A DNA stretch of 64,000 nt. Source: Lachnospiraceae bacterium A4 (lineage in GTDB: Bacteria > Bacillota > Clostridia > Lachnospirales > Lachnospiraceae). The stretch lies in the NCBI GenBank assembly GCA_000403215.2, contig KE159528.1, positions 137,032 to 201,031 on the forward strand, given 5' to 3'. Of this stretch, positions 58,601 to 64,000 are shown in pieces (positions within the stretch are counted from its first letter, which is position 1; each line of letters opens with the position of its first letter). Under the pieces are notes generated by a model. That model was not told the DNA's origin. It worked only from the letters and a program-made list of their open reading frames with translations, and ran no database searches. The position numbers were made by a program, and so were the translations under genes.

Positions 58601-60865
58601 GTTGTCTGCGTTTCCATCAAAGAAACGGTCTGTCACCATAAAATAAATTACTGCTTCATCCCAGTCAAAGCTGCTGCCTTCTTTGGCTGTAACCTCAACG
58701 TTTACAGAGGTTTCGATCACGTTGTTATAAAAATCCTTCACGGTAACTGGAAGTGTGTATGTTCCCGCTGCCACATTCTCTCTCACAGACAATGTGACTG
58801 CCAACAATTCTGGATCTATATACAGCTTTCTGCTCATGCCAAGATCAGATGCGTCCACATATGCTTCCCTGATATTTCCCGTTACTGGCACACCATCCAC
58901 GCCAGTCAGCTTTAATGAAAGGACATTGTTTTGTGTATAGTTCATGGAAGATGAACTCAGCGATGCCTCCGCCTTCTCTACCTTGCCAAATGCAGGTTTT
59001 TTCTCATAGATCCCCTTCCCATACACATACCATAACTCTGCTTTATCTCCGTTTGCGATGGTATATGTACGGTCTGCATCTTTTTTGGTCTTTCCTGCAC
59101 GCGTCCTTCCGTTCATACCAATCTTTTTGTATGGAACCTTTACAGTCATTGTCAGCCACTTGATGCTGTTTTCTGTATCGTCAAGCATCTCTGTAAATAA
59201 ATACGGCTTTCCTGTACTGCTGCTGGCATTTCCATTCCAAATGAGCAAATCAGGTCCTTCCAGCACAGGCTCTGCCACTGCCGGATTGTAATAGTGAATC
59301 GTGTATTCATAGGTTTTAGAAATGTCTTCTCCGATAGTAAAAAGACTATTTTTTCCGCCAAATCCATCATCTGCAAGCAAGTCATTGTTGGGATCTGTTA
59401 TCCAGTTCTTGTTCCCATCGACAAACTCAATGAACTTATAAGTGTAATCTCCCGGCTCTAAACTTGTGAAGGTATACGTTAAAAGTCCGTCTGCGTTCTT
59501 TGTCATTTTCGCAGCTTTCGCAGACTCAGGATCCTCTGTCCAGTCATTCATGCTGCCTGCCACAAGCACTGTCTCCACATCACTCTCATAGTAGAAGGTT
59601 GCGTCGTAGCCCTTAATCTCCGGGCTGAGCAGCGTTGTAAGACCAAAGGCGCTGTTGCCATTCTCAAGTTTCTTGCTGTTATTCGGGTCTGTCGTCCACT
59701 TGGGATCTCCTTCTCCGAGCACAACAAACTTATATTCGTAATCGCCGCGCTGGAGTTTGGTTTTGTATGTAAAAATCCCGTCTTCGCCCTTTGTCATCTT
59801 TATGGCTTTTTCAGATTCAGGATCTGCAGTCCAGTCATTCATGCTGCCTGCCACAAGCACTGTTTCCGCTGAGCCATTCATATAACGAAATGTTACAGTA
59901 TTTCTCTCTATTGCGGGACTTACAAACGGCGCTGTACTCCACCCAGTACCATTTGCCTCATCAACCCATACCCATACTTCATAGGTTTCACTTGTAAACT
60001 CAGTAGCTGGAATTTTAATGTCACTTGTCTGGCTGCCATCTTTGTTATTGAAGATAATCCCAAGTTCTTCCGATCTTTTGACATTGGGAATTTCTACAAT
60101 ATAATAACCATCTTGGTCTTTCTCCGTAACATCAACTCCCGGCCACTCTGTACCATCTATACCGCCACCCCAGTGATGTAATGCTACTGCTTCCCATCCA
60201 GTTACATTCTTGAAATGTGCCTTGACTGTCACAAGTTCTTCCGCATCTGCAGTCATCTGCTCAGTCTCAGTTTCTATTTCGGTTTCCGTTTCGGTCTCCG
60301 CAGTCGCAGACGTTTCACTTGCCTCTTCGGTCTCTGTGACAGTTTCTGTCATTGCCTCGGTCTCGCCAGATGTAACCGTCTCTGTTGCTGCTTCGGTTTC
60401 GCTCGGTGCAACTGTCTCACTAGACGTTTCAGCCTCGCTTGGTGTAACCGTCTCACTCGCTGCCTCAGTCTCGCTTGGTGCAGCTGCCCCGCCAGATGTT
60501 TCGGTCGCTGCTTCAGTCTCGCTTGGTGCAACTGTCTCACCTGACGATTCGGCCTCGCTTGGTGTAACCGTCTCACTCGGTGTCAAAATCTCGTCTGTTT
60601 TGACCGTTTCACCTACTTCTTCCGCTTCACTCGGCGGAACCGTTTCACTTCGTTCTTGTAGTCTGCTCTGCGCTTCCTCGCCCTGCTCGGGTTCACTCGC
60701 TACTGTCAACTCACTGGACAATTCTGTCTCATTCTCTGCCGCCCATACAAATGCCCCCTGTGCAGGCTGTACATTGGTGAGCAGCATCGCAAACACTAAG
60801 AAATAACTAAGTAAACTGCTTGCAAAGCTGCGTTTCCTCTTACTGATTTTCTTTTTCTTTTCCAT
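52634..60865 (-). CDS. Giant secreted alpha-amylase/pullulanase with starch-binding modules
   Basis: A 2,743-residue exo-enzyme. Order: signal peptide (1-43); Ser/Glu/Thr-Pro repeats (46-200); CBM26-like domain (208-312); two CBM48-like modules sharing VAGSMNDWT (313-525); beta domain; GH13 alpha-amylase (about 735-1220; YFRVDTVKHV near 942, IGEYYG near 972, SSHDEE near 1034); CBM41-like domain (1307-1422); CBM48 and type I pullulanase (YNWGYDP near 1720, GFRFDLVGL near 1835, FYGEGWD near 1864, SCHDNY near 1950); seven YTGK-type beta repeats (2175-2743). All six catalytic carboxylates are present. It should cut alpha-1,4 and alpha-1,6 bonds in starch or glycogen. No LPxTG, SLH or choline-binding anchor is seen. 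Start 60865 has AAGG upstream. Confidence 0.93.
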   Translation of the reverse strand: MEKKKKISKRKRSFASSLLSYFLVFAMLLTNVQPAQGAFVWAAENETELSSELTVASEPEQGEEAQSRLQERSETVPPSEAEEVGETVKTDEILTPSETVTPSEAESSGETVAPSETEAATETSGGAAAPSETEAASETVTPSEAETSSETVAPSETEAATETVTSGETEAMTETVTETEEASETSATAETETETEIETETEQMTADAEELVTVKAHFKNVTGWEAVALHHWGGGIDGTEWPGVDVTEKDQDGYYIVEIPNVKRSEELGIIFNNKDGSQTSDIKIPATEFTSETYEVWVWVDEANGTGWSTAPFVSPAIERNTVTFRYMNGSAETVLVAGSMNDWTADPESEKAIKMTKGEDGIFTYKTKLQRGDYEYKFVVLGEGDPKWTTDPNNSKKLENGNSAFGLTTLLSPEIKGYDATFYYESDVETVLVAGSMNDWTEDPESAKAAKMTKNADGLLTYTFTSLEPGDYTYKFIEFVDGNKNWITDPNNDLLADDGFGGKNSLFTIGEDISKTYEYTIHYYNPAVAEPVLEGPDLLIWNGNASSSTGKPYLFTEMLDDTENSIKWLTMTVKVPYKKIGMNGRTRAGKTKKDADRTYTIANGDKAELWYVYGKGIYEKKPAFGKVEKAEASLSSSSMNYTQNNVLSLKLTGVDGVPVTGNIREAYVDASDLGMSRKLYIDPELLAVTLSVRENVAAGTYTLPVTVKDFYNNVIETSVNVEVTAKEGSSFDWDEAVIYFMVTDRFFDGNADNNAANGADTYDKDNAGLYHGGDFAGVTQKLDYLKDLGVNTIWITPIVDNISGVTVDGEGKEDVPFNAAYHGYWASDFTKLDPALGTEDEFKALISAAHDKDIKIMVDVVLNHAGYGQEEYFNTLLKDAEGNPIQMIRDDSQQVSGSDQQASLSGLPDFLTENEAVRNQLVQWQVDWMKNYDIDYFRVDTVKHVDSTTWSAFKNELTKANPAFKMIGEYYGAGHSWNGGALGSGQMDSVLDFNFNDYATDFVKGNLSSVENNLRDRNNTLNNTYMTGQFLSSHDEEGFKQNLINQKWDQQAADAAALVAATLQITAKGQPVIYYGEEIGQTGKNNYPYQTNRYDFNWEAAASENSVYSHYNTLLKIRNQYTELFSKGDRQSVAVSDAEGYDVVSRSYNGETIYIGLNIKGEAKTITIPVKDNGVNAYEDLYGKTKNGTSSPLLVQEGKLELTIPAAKDGGTVVLVPSSFKEGLIAPQLTIIKGKETVLPKQLVWMSEDGVRTNVDVAYTMESVEGVRLDDANKKLMVETSCEASAIELTAATGRGMITFSCKVYADDNKITLKIHYHRADGDYEGWNVWGWRTGAGGAGYEFADENNEKIVTIELDDARTNSDYNYIVRKRVGDNDWAEKNDESDQKIDLSDVLSGTVHFYIEGGTPGGNRVLGEDALTGAKIKTVDYDAESGYIIVKTGLPIEGNAKDAFKLMTDDGEIALKKVYVNNNVYELVAVEDLTSIEARQKSYTLLFDGYEFSVRMPSAYSSDEFEEQYTYDGNDLGATWTSEKTTFKVWAPTADHVQLKLYESGTQGTDDCIETLDMTKGKNGVWSVEKEGDQNGVYYTYNVTVGKDTREACDPYAVTTGVNGNRAMVINLDETDPEGWAQDRGASVKNYTDAIIYELHVRDFSIDESSGIKDKGKFLGLTEKRTRSNTGQVTGLDYLVDLGVTHLHLLPAYDYATVDETQLDKPQYNWGYDPKNYNVPEGSYSTDPYNGAVRVKEMKQMVKTLHDNDINVIMDVVYNHVYSAEDFCFNQIVPQYFSRTNDDGSYSNGSGCGNDTASERAMVKKYIVDSVNYWADEYHIDGFRFDLVGLIDTETINEVVSTVHEKHPEVVFYGEGWDMSTTVTKDGYTMSTQKNSAKTPGFAYFSDTIRDMLKGSVFDAMSTGFISGQQGREEDVAKSFMAVPGWTSNPTQIINYASCHDNYTLKDKLNVSREDATEQDRIRMNNLAAAIYMTSEGIPLIHAGEEILRTKVDENGNVIHNSYNSSDYVNSIKWSDLDKEDYRAVRDYYKGLIEFRKYHAALRLTSAADVKNNINSFTVADNTVMFVIKGRESIKNEVSDGIIVIFNADPSEREIDLYNKDYGISEGRWNICINDKKAGASIISSVDNGKVKVAPISALVLVKGEKAAADSIYVEWAENSGLTVNDAGEGHVLYTGKAFKPSVKVYDGRKRLKEKQDYTLSYTNNVNAGIAVVTVKGKGNYSETVDKKFTIDSVALDTIPINNLCKAVAATNTVPVPLKPVVKYNNKTLKLGKDYTVAYENPDTDGRTPGIYNVIVEGTGNYTGKKIIKMALADKATQVLMSSVKVGKISDQEYNKGEKVEPALNVTYKGSPLTLGTDYTVTYSNNTEAGVTACAVITGVIGSKYVGDKIVTFKIKGQPLKGNAVSIDVPNTGAVYTGKAIEPKVQVTGLEENQYRVTYQNNKEVGKATVVVTGRNGYSGTVKKTFKILPYDISGDLFTFGVNKVIKSSVPYAKGGSKLSSDVLNAGFTIGDKTIRLKEGQDYTLSYKKNKAVGKATVTIKGKGNFKGTVKDVEFEIAPQNIKRLTKNILVPDVLADNAAKYNKVTPVITDLDEKKLKKDKDFTIEEITNLDGSAVSGTPEIGKVLRVTVKGAENYTGTAYGYYRVIANDKNIAKAVITVANQQYTGKAVEPDKSAIKTITLNGKTLEQNEYEIIGYSKNIKKGTAKMTIHGLGEYGGTKTVNFKIVAKELKW

Positions 60866-61050
60866 ACAATCAACCTTCCCTTGAATGATAATGAAATTTT
60901 GTGTGCACTTTTGTATGCACTTCATTTAAGATATCAATCAACTGCTGTCCTTTCGGCTCATGACACATCCCTCCCCTCTTTTCTCGAAATGTGATTTGTA
61001 CGAGAATGCCTTCTTGCTTATTTAAGTTTAAAATCACTGTCCCGATAGTT
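60866..61050 (-). other. Leader of the amylopullulanase message
   Basis: About 195 untranslated bases between the predicted start site and the ATG. No riboswitch class was recognised; no ORF on the minus strand has a ribosome-binding site except a short out-of-frame extension. Confidence 0.5.
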
Positions 61051-61096
61051 AAAAAGTCTACTTTTTCATCTTATTTCGCATTTGTGATTTTGTCAA
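61051..61096 (-). promoter_or_regulatory. Promoter and inverted repeat of the amylopullulanase gene
   Basis: A perfect TTGACA (61091-61096) and TAAGAT (61068-61073) are 17 bases apart on the minus strand. An inverted repeat AAAAAGTCTACTTTTT (61051-61066) lies at the expected transcription start, a plausible operator. No CG-centred LacI-type site is nearby. Confidence 0.65.
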
Positions 61097-61284
61097 TACT
61101 TTCTCGAAATTTTCCGAAAAAATATCGTTATTTAATCAAAATACACAAAACAGAATATAATAATATGTGCAACCTCTCTAAAAGACTATAAAAAAATCAT
61201 GGAACCATCTTGCATCTTGTTTATTCTATATAATATATTTTTTATCGTTAAAAGTGCTTTTCTCACTGTTTAGCTTCCTCAATA

Positions 61285-61319
61285 CAAAAAGCAGCAGAGA
61301 CTGTTATCCCTGCTGCTTT
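61285..61319 (-). terminator. Terminator downstream of the repeat-protein relic
   Basis: AAAGCAGCA/TGCTGCTTT with a 14-base loop and T tract on the minus strand, still intact although its gene is gone. Confidence 0.8.
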
Positions 61320-61324
61320 CACAA

Positions 61325-61430
61325 TCACCACTGCATTTTCTTTGCAATAATTTTAAATGTACCTGTTTTTATTCCGCCGTACTCACCAAGACCGTGAACA
61401 GTTCCTTACCTTTTCTGTACCCTTCTTCAT
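61325..61430 (-). pseudogene. Relic of the C-terminus of a second repeat protein
   Basis: On the minus strand the final codons read GEYGGIKTGTFKIIAKKMQW-stop, nearly the same as the C-terminus of the giant enzyme (GEYGGTKTVNFKIVAKELKW). About 105 bases align; a 4-base insertion upstream of the conserved Gly-Glu-Tyr breaks the frame, and further sequence is replaced by a transposase relic. It is the 3' remnant of a paralogous secreted protein. Confidence 0.85.
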
Positions 61431-61431
61431 A

Positions 61432-61803
61432 TATACTATAACAGGGAAAAGGCGGCAAAAGAACATGACCAGCTGATGCATAAGGTCATAAGAAAAGGAT
61501 TTCATCAGGGAACAGCTGGAACTGACAGGTCTTTTGACAACAAAAATATGAACTCGATCTGGAAAGGCTGCGGATCCATTCGTACAAAGCAATGGAAGGC
61601 AGGGTATTTATAGGTTTTATCTCACTCATAATCACTTCGTATATAAGGAAAATAATGGAATACCAAAACCTATATTCATCATATTCGCTAAGTAAACTAT
61701 ACAGCGAATTAAAGAAACTTCGTCTGATCCAATTTAAAAATGGAAAACAGGTACTGACAGAATTAACCAGTAATCATAAGGCGATTTTCAAAGCGTTTAA
61801 TAT
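61432..61803 (+). pseudogene. Transposase C-terminal relic (IS1634/IS4-like)
   Basis: From about 61562 the plus strand reads YELDLERLRIHSYKAMEGRVFIGFISLII, typical of the C-terminal region of IS1634/IS4-type transposases, and continues to 61831. Upstream, SFDNK (from SFDxxKN) is in another frame, so there is at least one frameshift, and no N-terminal or complete catalytic region remains. The family call rests on the EGRxFIxFI pattern. Confidence 0.7.
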
Positions 61804-61805
61804 GA

Positions 61806-62100
61806 AATCCCCTGTCCCCTCCTCGTTATAATTCAATGCGGAATTTAGGTTATAAGTATACAATTCATACTGGTACAGTGTGATAACTGGTTTTTCTTCA
61901 CCCGCATCTCTGTATTCCTTGATACAGTTATTCAGTGCGTCATACTCATACGCTGTTTGATTGCCGGGGGCGTCTGAAACAGACATTAGGTTGCCGTTTC
62001 CGTCATACTCATATACCGTTGTGCCGTTATTGGCGTCTGTCACAGCGGTGAGCATTCCTCTCGTCATATTCATATGTGACACTGTTGTCTGCCGTACCAT
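61806..62100 (-). pseudogene. Rhs-repeat protein fragment, downstream copy
   Basis: Reads VYEYDGNGNLMSVSDAPGNQ and later ITLYQYE, Rhs/YD-type repeats of secreted wall-associated or polymorphic-toxin proteins. The upstream end shows the repeat TVSH...RGMLTAVTD with a 2-base loss that shifts the frame. No start codon with ribosome-binding site and no identifiable toxin tip remain. Confidence 0.75.
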
Positions 62101-62153
62101 ATGGTAGTCAAAAAATTTTCTACGTCATTTTTTCAATTAAAAAAGTTCAATTC

Positions 62154-62182
62154 TTGAATCTGCAATAAAAAAATGATATGAT
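62154..62182 (+). promoter_or_regulatory. Promoter of the Rpn-type nuclease gene
   Basis: TTGAAT (62154-62159) and TATGAT (62177-62182), 17 bases apart, followed by AGGAAAGG and the ATG at 62211. Confidence 0.65.
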
Positions 62183-62210
62183 GAATTTATGTACAGGAAA
62201 GGAATGACAT

Positions 62211-62897
62211 ATGGCAAATATATATGATGGAGCATTTCGCACAATCTTAAATGACTGTCGAAAACTGATTATCCCCATAATAAACGAAATTTTCGGCGAA
62301 TCCTTTACAGGGGAAGAAGAAATACAGTTTTTTCCCAATGAACACTTTATAGATCAGAAGGACGAAGCGGACAAAGAACGCATTACTGACACTAATTTTA
62401 CAGTTTTAGGAAAGACGCAGAAAAAATACCATATCGAGTGTGAAAGCAGCCTGCCAGATGGAAAAATTATGATACGTCTATTTGAGTACGATGCCCAGAT
62501 AGCGCTTGACGAGGGTGAATTTACAGAGGAAACTTTGACAGTAACATTCCCCAATACAGCGGTTCTGTATCTGCGGTCTTATAAAAAGACACCAGACAGG
62601 ATGAAATATGTCATAGCCACGCCGGGCGGAACGGTGCAATATGATGTACCAATCATGAAAGTACAGAAATATTCACTTGATGATCTATTTGAAAAACGTC
62701 TGTTAATGCTGATTCCGTTTTATATTTTCTCACATGAGAACAATTTTCCAGAATATAACAGCAATGAACAGAAATTGAAAGAATTGAAAGCAGAGTACCA
62801 GGTAATACTAGAACGGCTTGACGCATTAGAACAGCAGGAAATCATCGGCGCATTTGATAAACGGACGATTATAGAACTTTCTGGTATAACGGATTGA
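62211..62897 (+). CDS. Rpn-family PD-(D/E)XK nuclease/putative transposase, 3'-truncated
   Basis: The 228-residue product matches a Lachnospiraceae family annotated as Rpn recombination-promoting nuclease or PD-(D/E)XK transposase. Visible: NIYDGAFRTILND at the start, TDTNF (Asp), HIECESS (Glu-x-Glu; usually Glu-x-Gln), MIRLFEYDAQIALDE and LLMLIPFYIFSHE. Relatives usually continue for roughly 80-100 residues after the IIxLS segment; here the frame enters antisense Rhs sequence and stops after GITD. Promoter and ribosome-binding site are intact, so a truncated protein may be made. Confidence 0.75.
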   Translation: MANIYDGAFRTILNDCRKLIIPIINEIFGESFTGEEEIQFFPNEHFIDQKDEADKERITDTNFTVLGKTQKKYHIECESSLPDGKIMIRLFEYDAQIALDEGEFTEETLTVTFPNTAVLYLRSYKKTPDRMKYVIATPGGTVQYDVPIMKVQKYSLDDLFEKRLLMLIPFYIFSHENNFPEYNSNEQKLKELKAEYQVILERLDALEQQEIIGAFDKRTIIELSGITD

Positions 62898-64000
62898 TTT
62901 CTTTGATCATGCGGCTGCGTTTATCATACTGGTACAATGTGATGCATGTCTTTTCTTCTCCCGCATCTCTGTATTCCTTGATGCAGTTATTCAGTGCGTC
63001 ATACTCAAACGCCGTTTGACTGCCGAGGGCGTCTGTCACGGACATTAGGTTGCCGTTTCCGTCATACTCATATGCGGTCGTGCTGCCAAGCGCATCGGTC
63101 ACTGTGGCGATTCTGCCGTCTGCGGTGTAGGTAAATGCGGTCGTATTGCCGAAGGCATCTGTGATACCCGTCACCTGTCCGAGGGCATCGTGTGCGTAGG
63201 TTGTGAGATTGCCGAGGGCATCGCACATCGTTTCAACCTGTCCAAGCGCATTGTAGGTATACTCGATCGTATCGCCTTCCGCCATCGTTAACCTAGTCAG
63301 GTTTCCGTTTGGTGCGTAGGCACATGTCGTGGTATTGCCGAGCGCATCGGTCTGCGTGAGCACCCTGCCCATCGCATCATAGGTGTAGGTCAGGCTGCTG
63401 CCGCTGGCATCGGAGAGTTTTGTGAGCCTGCCTCTGCGGTCATAGGTATAGTCTGTCCTTGCGCCCTCCTGGTCTGTGACAGATGACAGTCTGCCCGATG
63501 CCGTGTATTCCATCGTGATGCCTGAGCCGTCTTTGTCCGCGGCTGTCGTCATTCTGTCCATAGCATCATAGGTATAGGTCCAGCTATTGCCGTTGGCGTC
63601 GGTATACTTTGTCATGTTGCCCGCCGCATCGTACTCGCAGGCGTTGATGTGCCCCTCCTCATCTGTGATTCGGGTAATTCTGTTCAGACAGTTGTATGTA
63701 TACTGCTTTGTGCCGCCTGCGGGATTGGTCTCTTTGACTAAATTTCCGCTTCCGTCATATTCATATACCGTCTTACCGCCGCCTGCATCGGTGGTTCTTT
63801 CTCATGTTTGGATACGCTGTCATGTTCATTTTTGATGGAATATTAGATTTCCAGCAAAATTTGAAATATTGGCAGAGATGAAATATCCAAAGTTAAGAAA
63901 GAACCCATCGGTCACAGCGGTGAACATTCATCTCGCGTCATAGTCGTATGTGACACTGTTTTCCGCCTGCGTCGGTCACTATTTTTATATGAAAATACAA
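62880..64000 (-). pseudogene. Rhs-repeat protein fragment, upstream copy, interrupted and decayed
   Basis: A long Rhs/YD-repeat array (TYTYDAMDRMTTAADKDG, YEYDGNGNLMSVTDALGS, ALNNCIKEYRDAGEEK). From 62880 to 63792 it is open on the minus strand; a 113-bp element is inserted at 63793-63905. Beyond it the same frame continues (FTAVTD, DYDAR) but has an in-frame TGA at 63928-63930 replacing a Gly codon. The fragment ends abruptly at the Rpn gene after INPLY, so no C-terminal toxin domain is present. It continues past the window edge. Confidence 0.8.
63793..63905. mobile_element. MITE-like element, 113 bp, in the Rhs relic
   Basis: The ends form terminal inverted repeats of 22 bp with three mismatches: GGTTCTTTCT, three variable positions around an A, then TTTGGATA. 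It is flanked by a 7-bp direct repeat CATCGGT (63786-63792 and 63906-63912). Deleting the element and one repeat restores the Rhs frame (TAVTDAGGGK), confirming insertion. It has no coding capacity; the parent transposon was not identified. Confidence 0.82.

Noticed and set aside
60210..60806. 198-codon plus-strand frame of Ser/Val repeats
   Set aside because: Antisense reflection of the Ser/Glu/Thr repeats of the amylopullulanase.
60866..61050. Riboswitch in the amylopullulanase leader
   Set aside because: No known conserved core was recognised; reported only as a leader.

Overview
The window looks like the chromosome of a gut-type Lachnospiraceae bacterium (Clostridium cluster XIVa, Roseburia/Eubacterium rectale/Butyrivibrio-like). 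The reasons are low-GC intergenic DNA, Firmicutes -35/-10 and Shine-Dalgarno sequences, a class III (oxygen-sensitive) ribonucleotide reductase, YtrA-type GntR and LacI regulators, a very large secreted amylopullulanase, and Lachnospiraceae-type small hypothetical proteins. This assignment is inferred from gene content; no rRNA or tRNA gene was seen.

Layout. 1-4.2 kb (minus): radA (cut by the window edge), a conserved hypothetical gene, clpC and a GntR regulator. 4.3-9.4 kb (minus): purine operon purE-purM-purN-purD followed by a membrane protein with SH3b domains and an Arg-Pro-Gln-Pro-Gly repeat tail. 9.4-16.3 kb (minus): nrdD (with a fused glutaredoxin-like domain and tandem NrdR boxes), pyrF, pyrE, two small membrane proteins and an M29-type aminopeptidase. 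16.3-20.4 kb (minus): hybrid sensor kinase and a glycosyltransferase-TPR protein with an internal lipoprotein signal. 20.5-28.5 kb (minus): maltodextrin uptake operon (binding protein, malF, malG, malQ, lacI). Its malG is cut by a 2,011-bp ISAs1-family element with perfect 18-bp ends and a 10-bp target duplication.

28.6-36.8 kb: UDP-glucose dehydrogenase, a nuclease-helicase of the Rad3/DinG type, an HPr-like protein without the active-site His, and a heterodimeric ABC exporter on the plus strand. 36.9-43 kb (minus): lacI-glgP, a CheY-like receiver and glycogen debranching enzyme. 43.3-48.9 kb: uronate genes (kduI; lacI-uxaC) and a GH2 glycosidase. 49-52.5 kb: azlCD, endonuclease V, an LspA-like peptidase and a lipoprotein. 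52.6-60.9 kb (minus): one 2,743-residue secreted enzyme with starch-binding modules, an alpha-amylase domain, a pullulanase domain and seven C-terminal repeats. 61.3-64 kb: a graveyard holding the relic of a second repeat protein, a transposase relic, two decayed Rhs fragments, a 3'-truncated Rpn-type nuclease gene and a 113-bp MITE-like element with a 7-bp target duplication.

How the genes fit together. The main theme is starch and glycogen use. The giant secreted enzyme would cut amylose and branch points outside the cell, the binding-protein transporter would import maltodextrins, and MalQ, GlgP and the debranching enzyme would process them inside. The IS insertion predicts that this transporter is non-functional in this strain and that downstream malQ and lacI expression may be reduced, so starch uptake should depend on another transporter. 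A second theme is nucleotide synthesis (pur, pyr, nrdD), and a third is uronate catabolism. The 3' end of the window is the most rearranged part.
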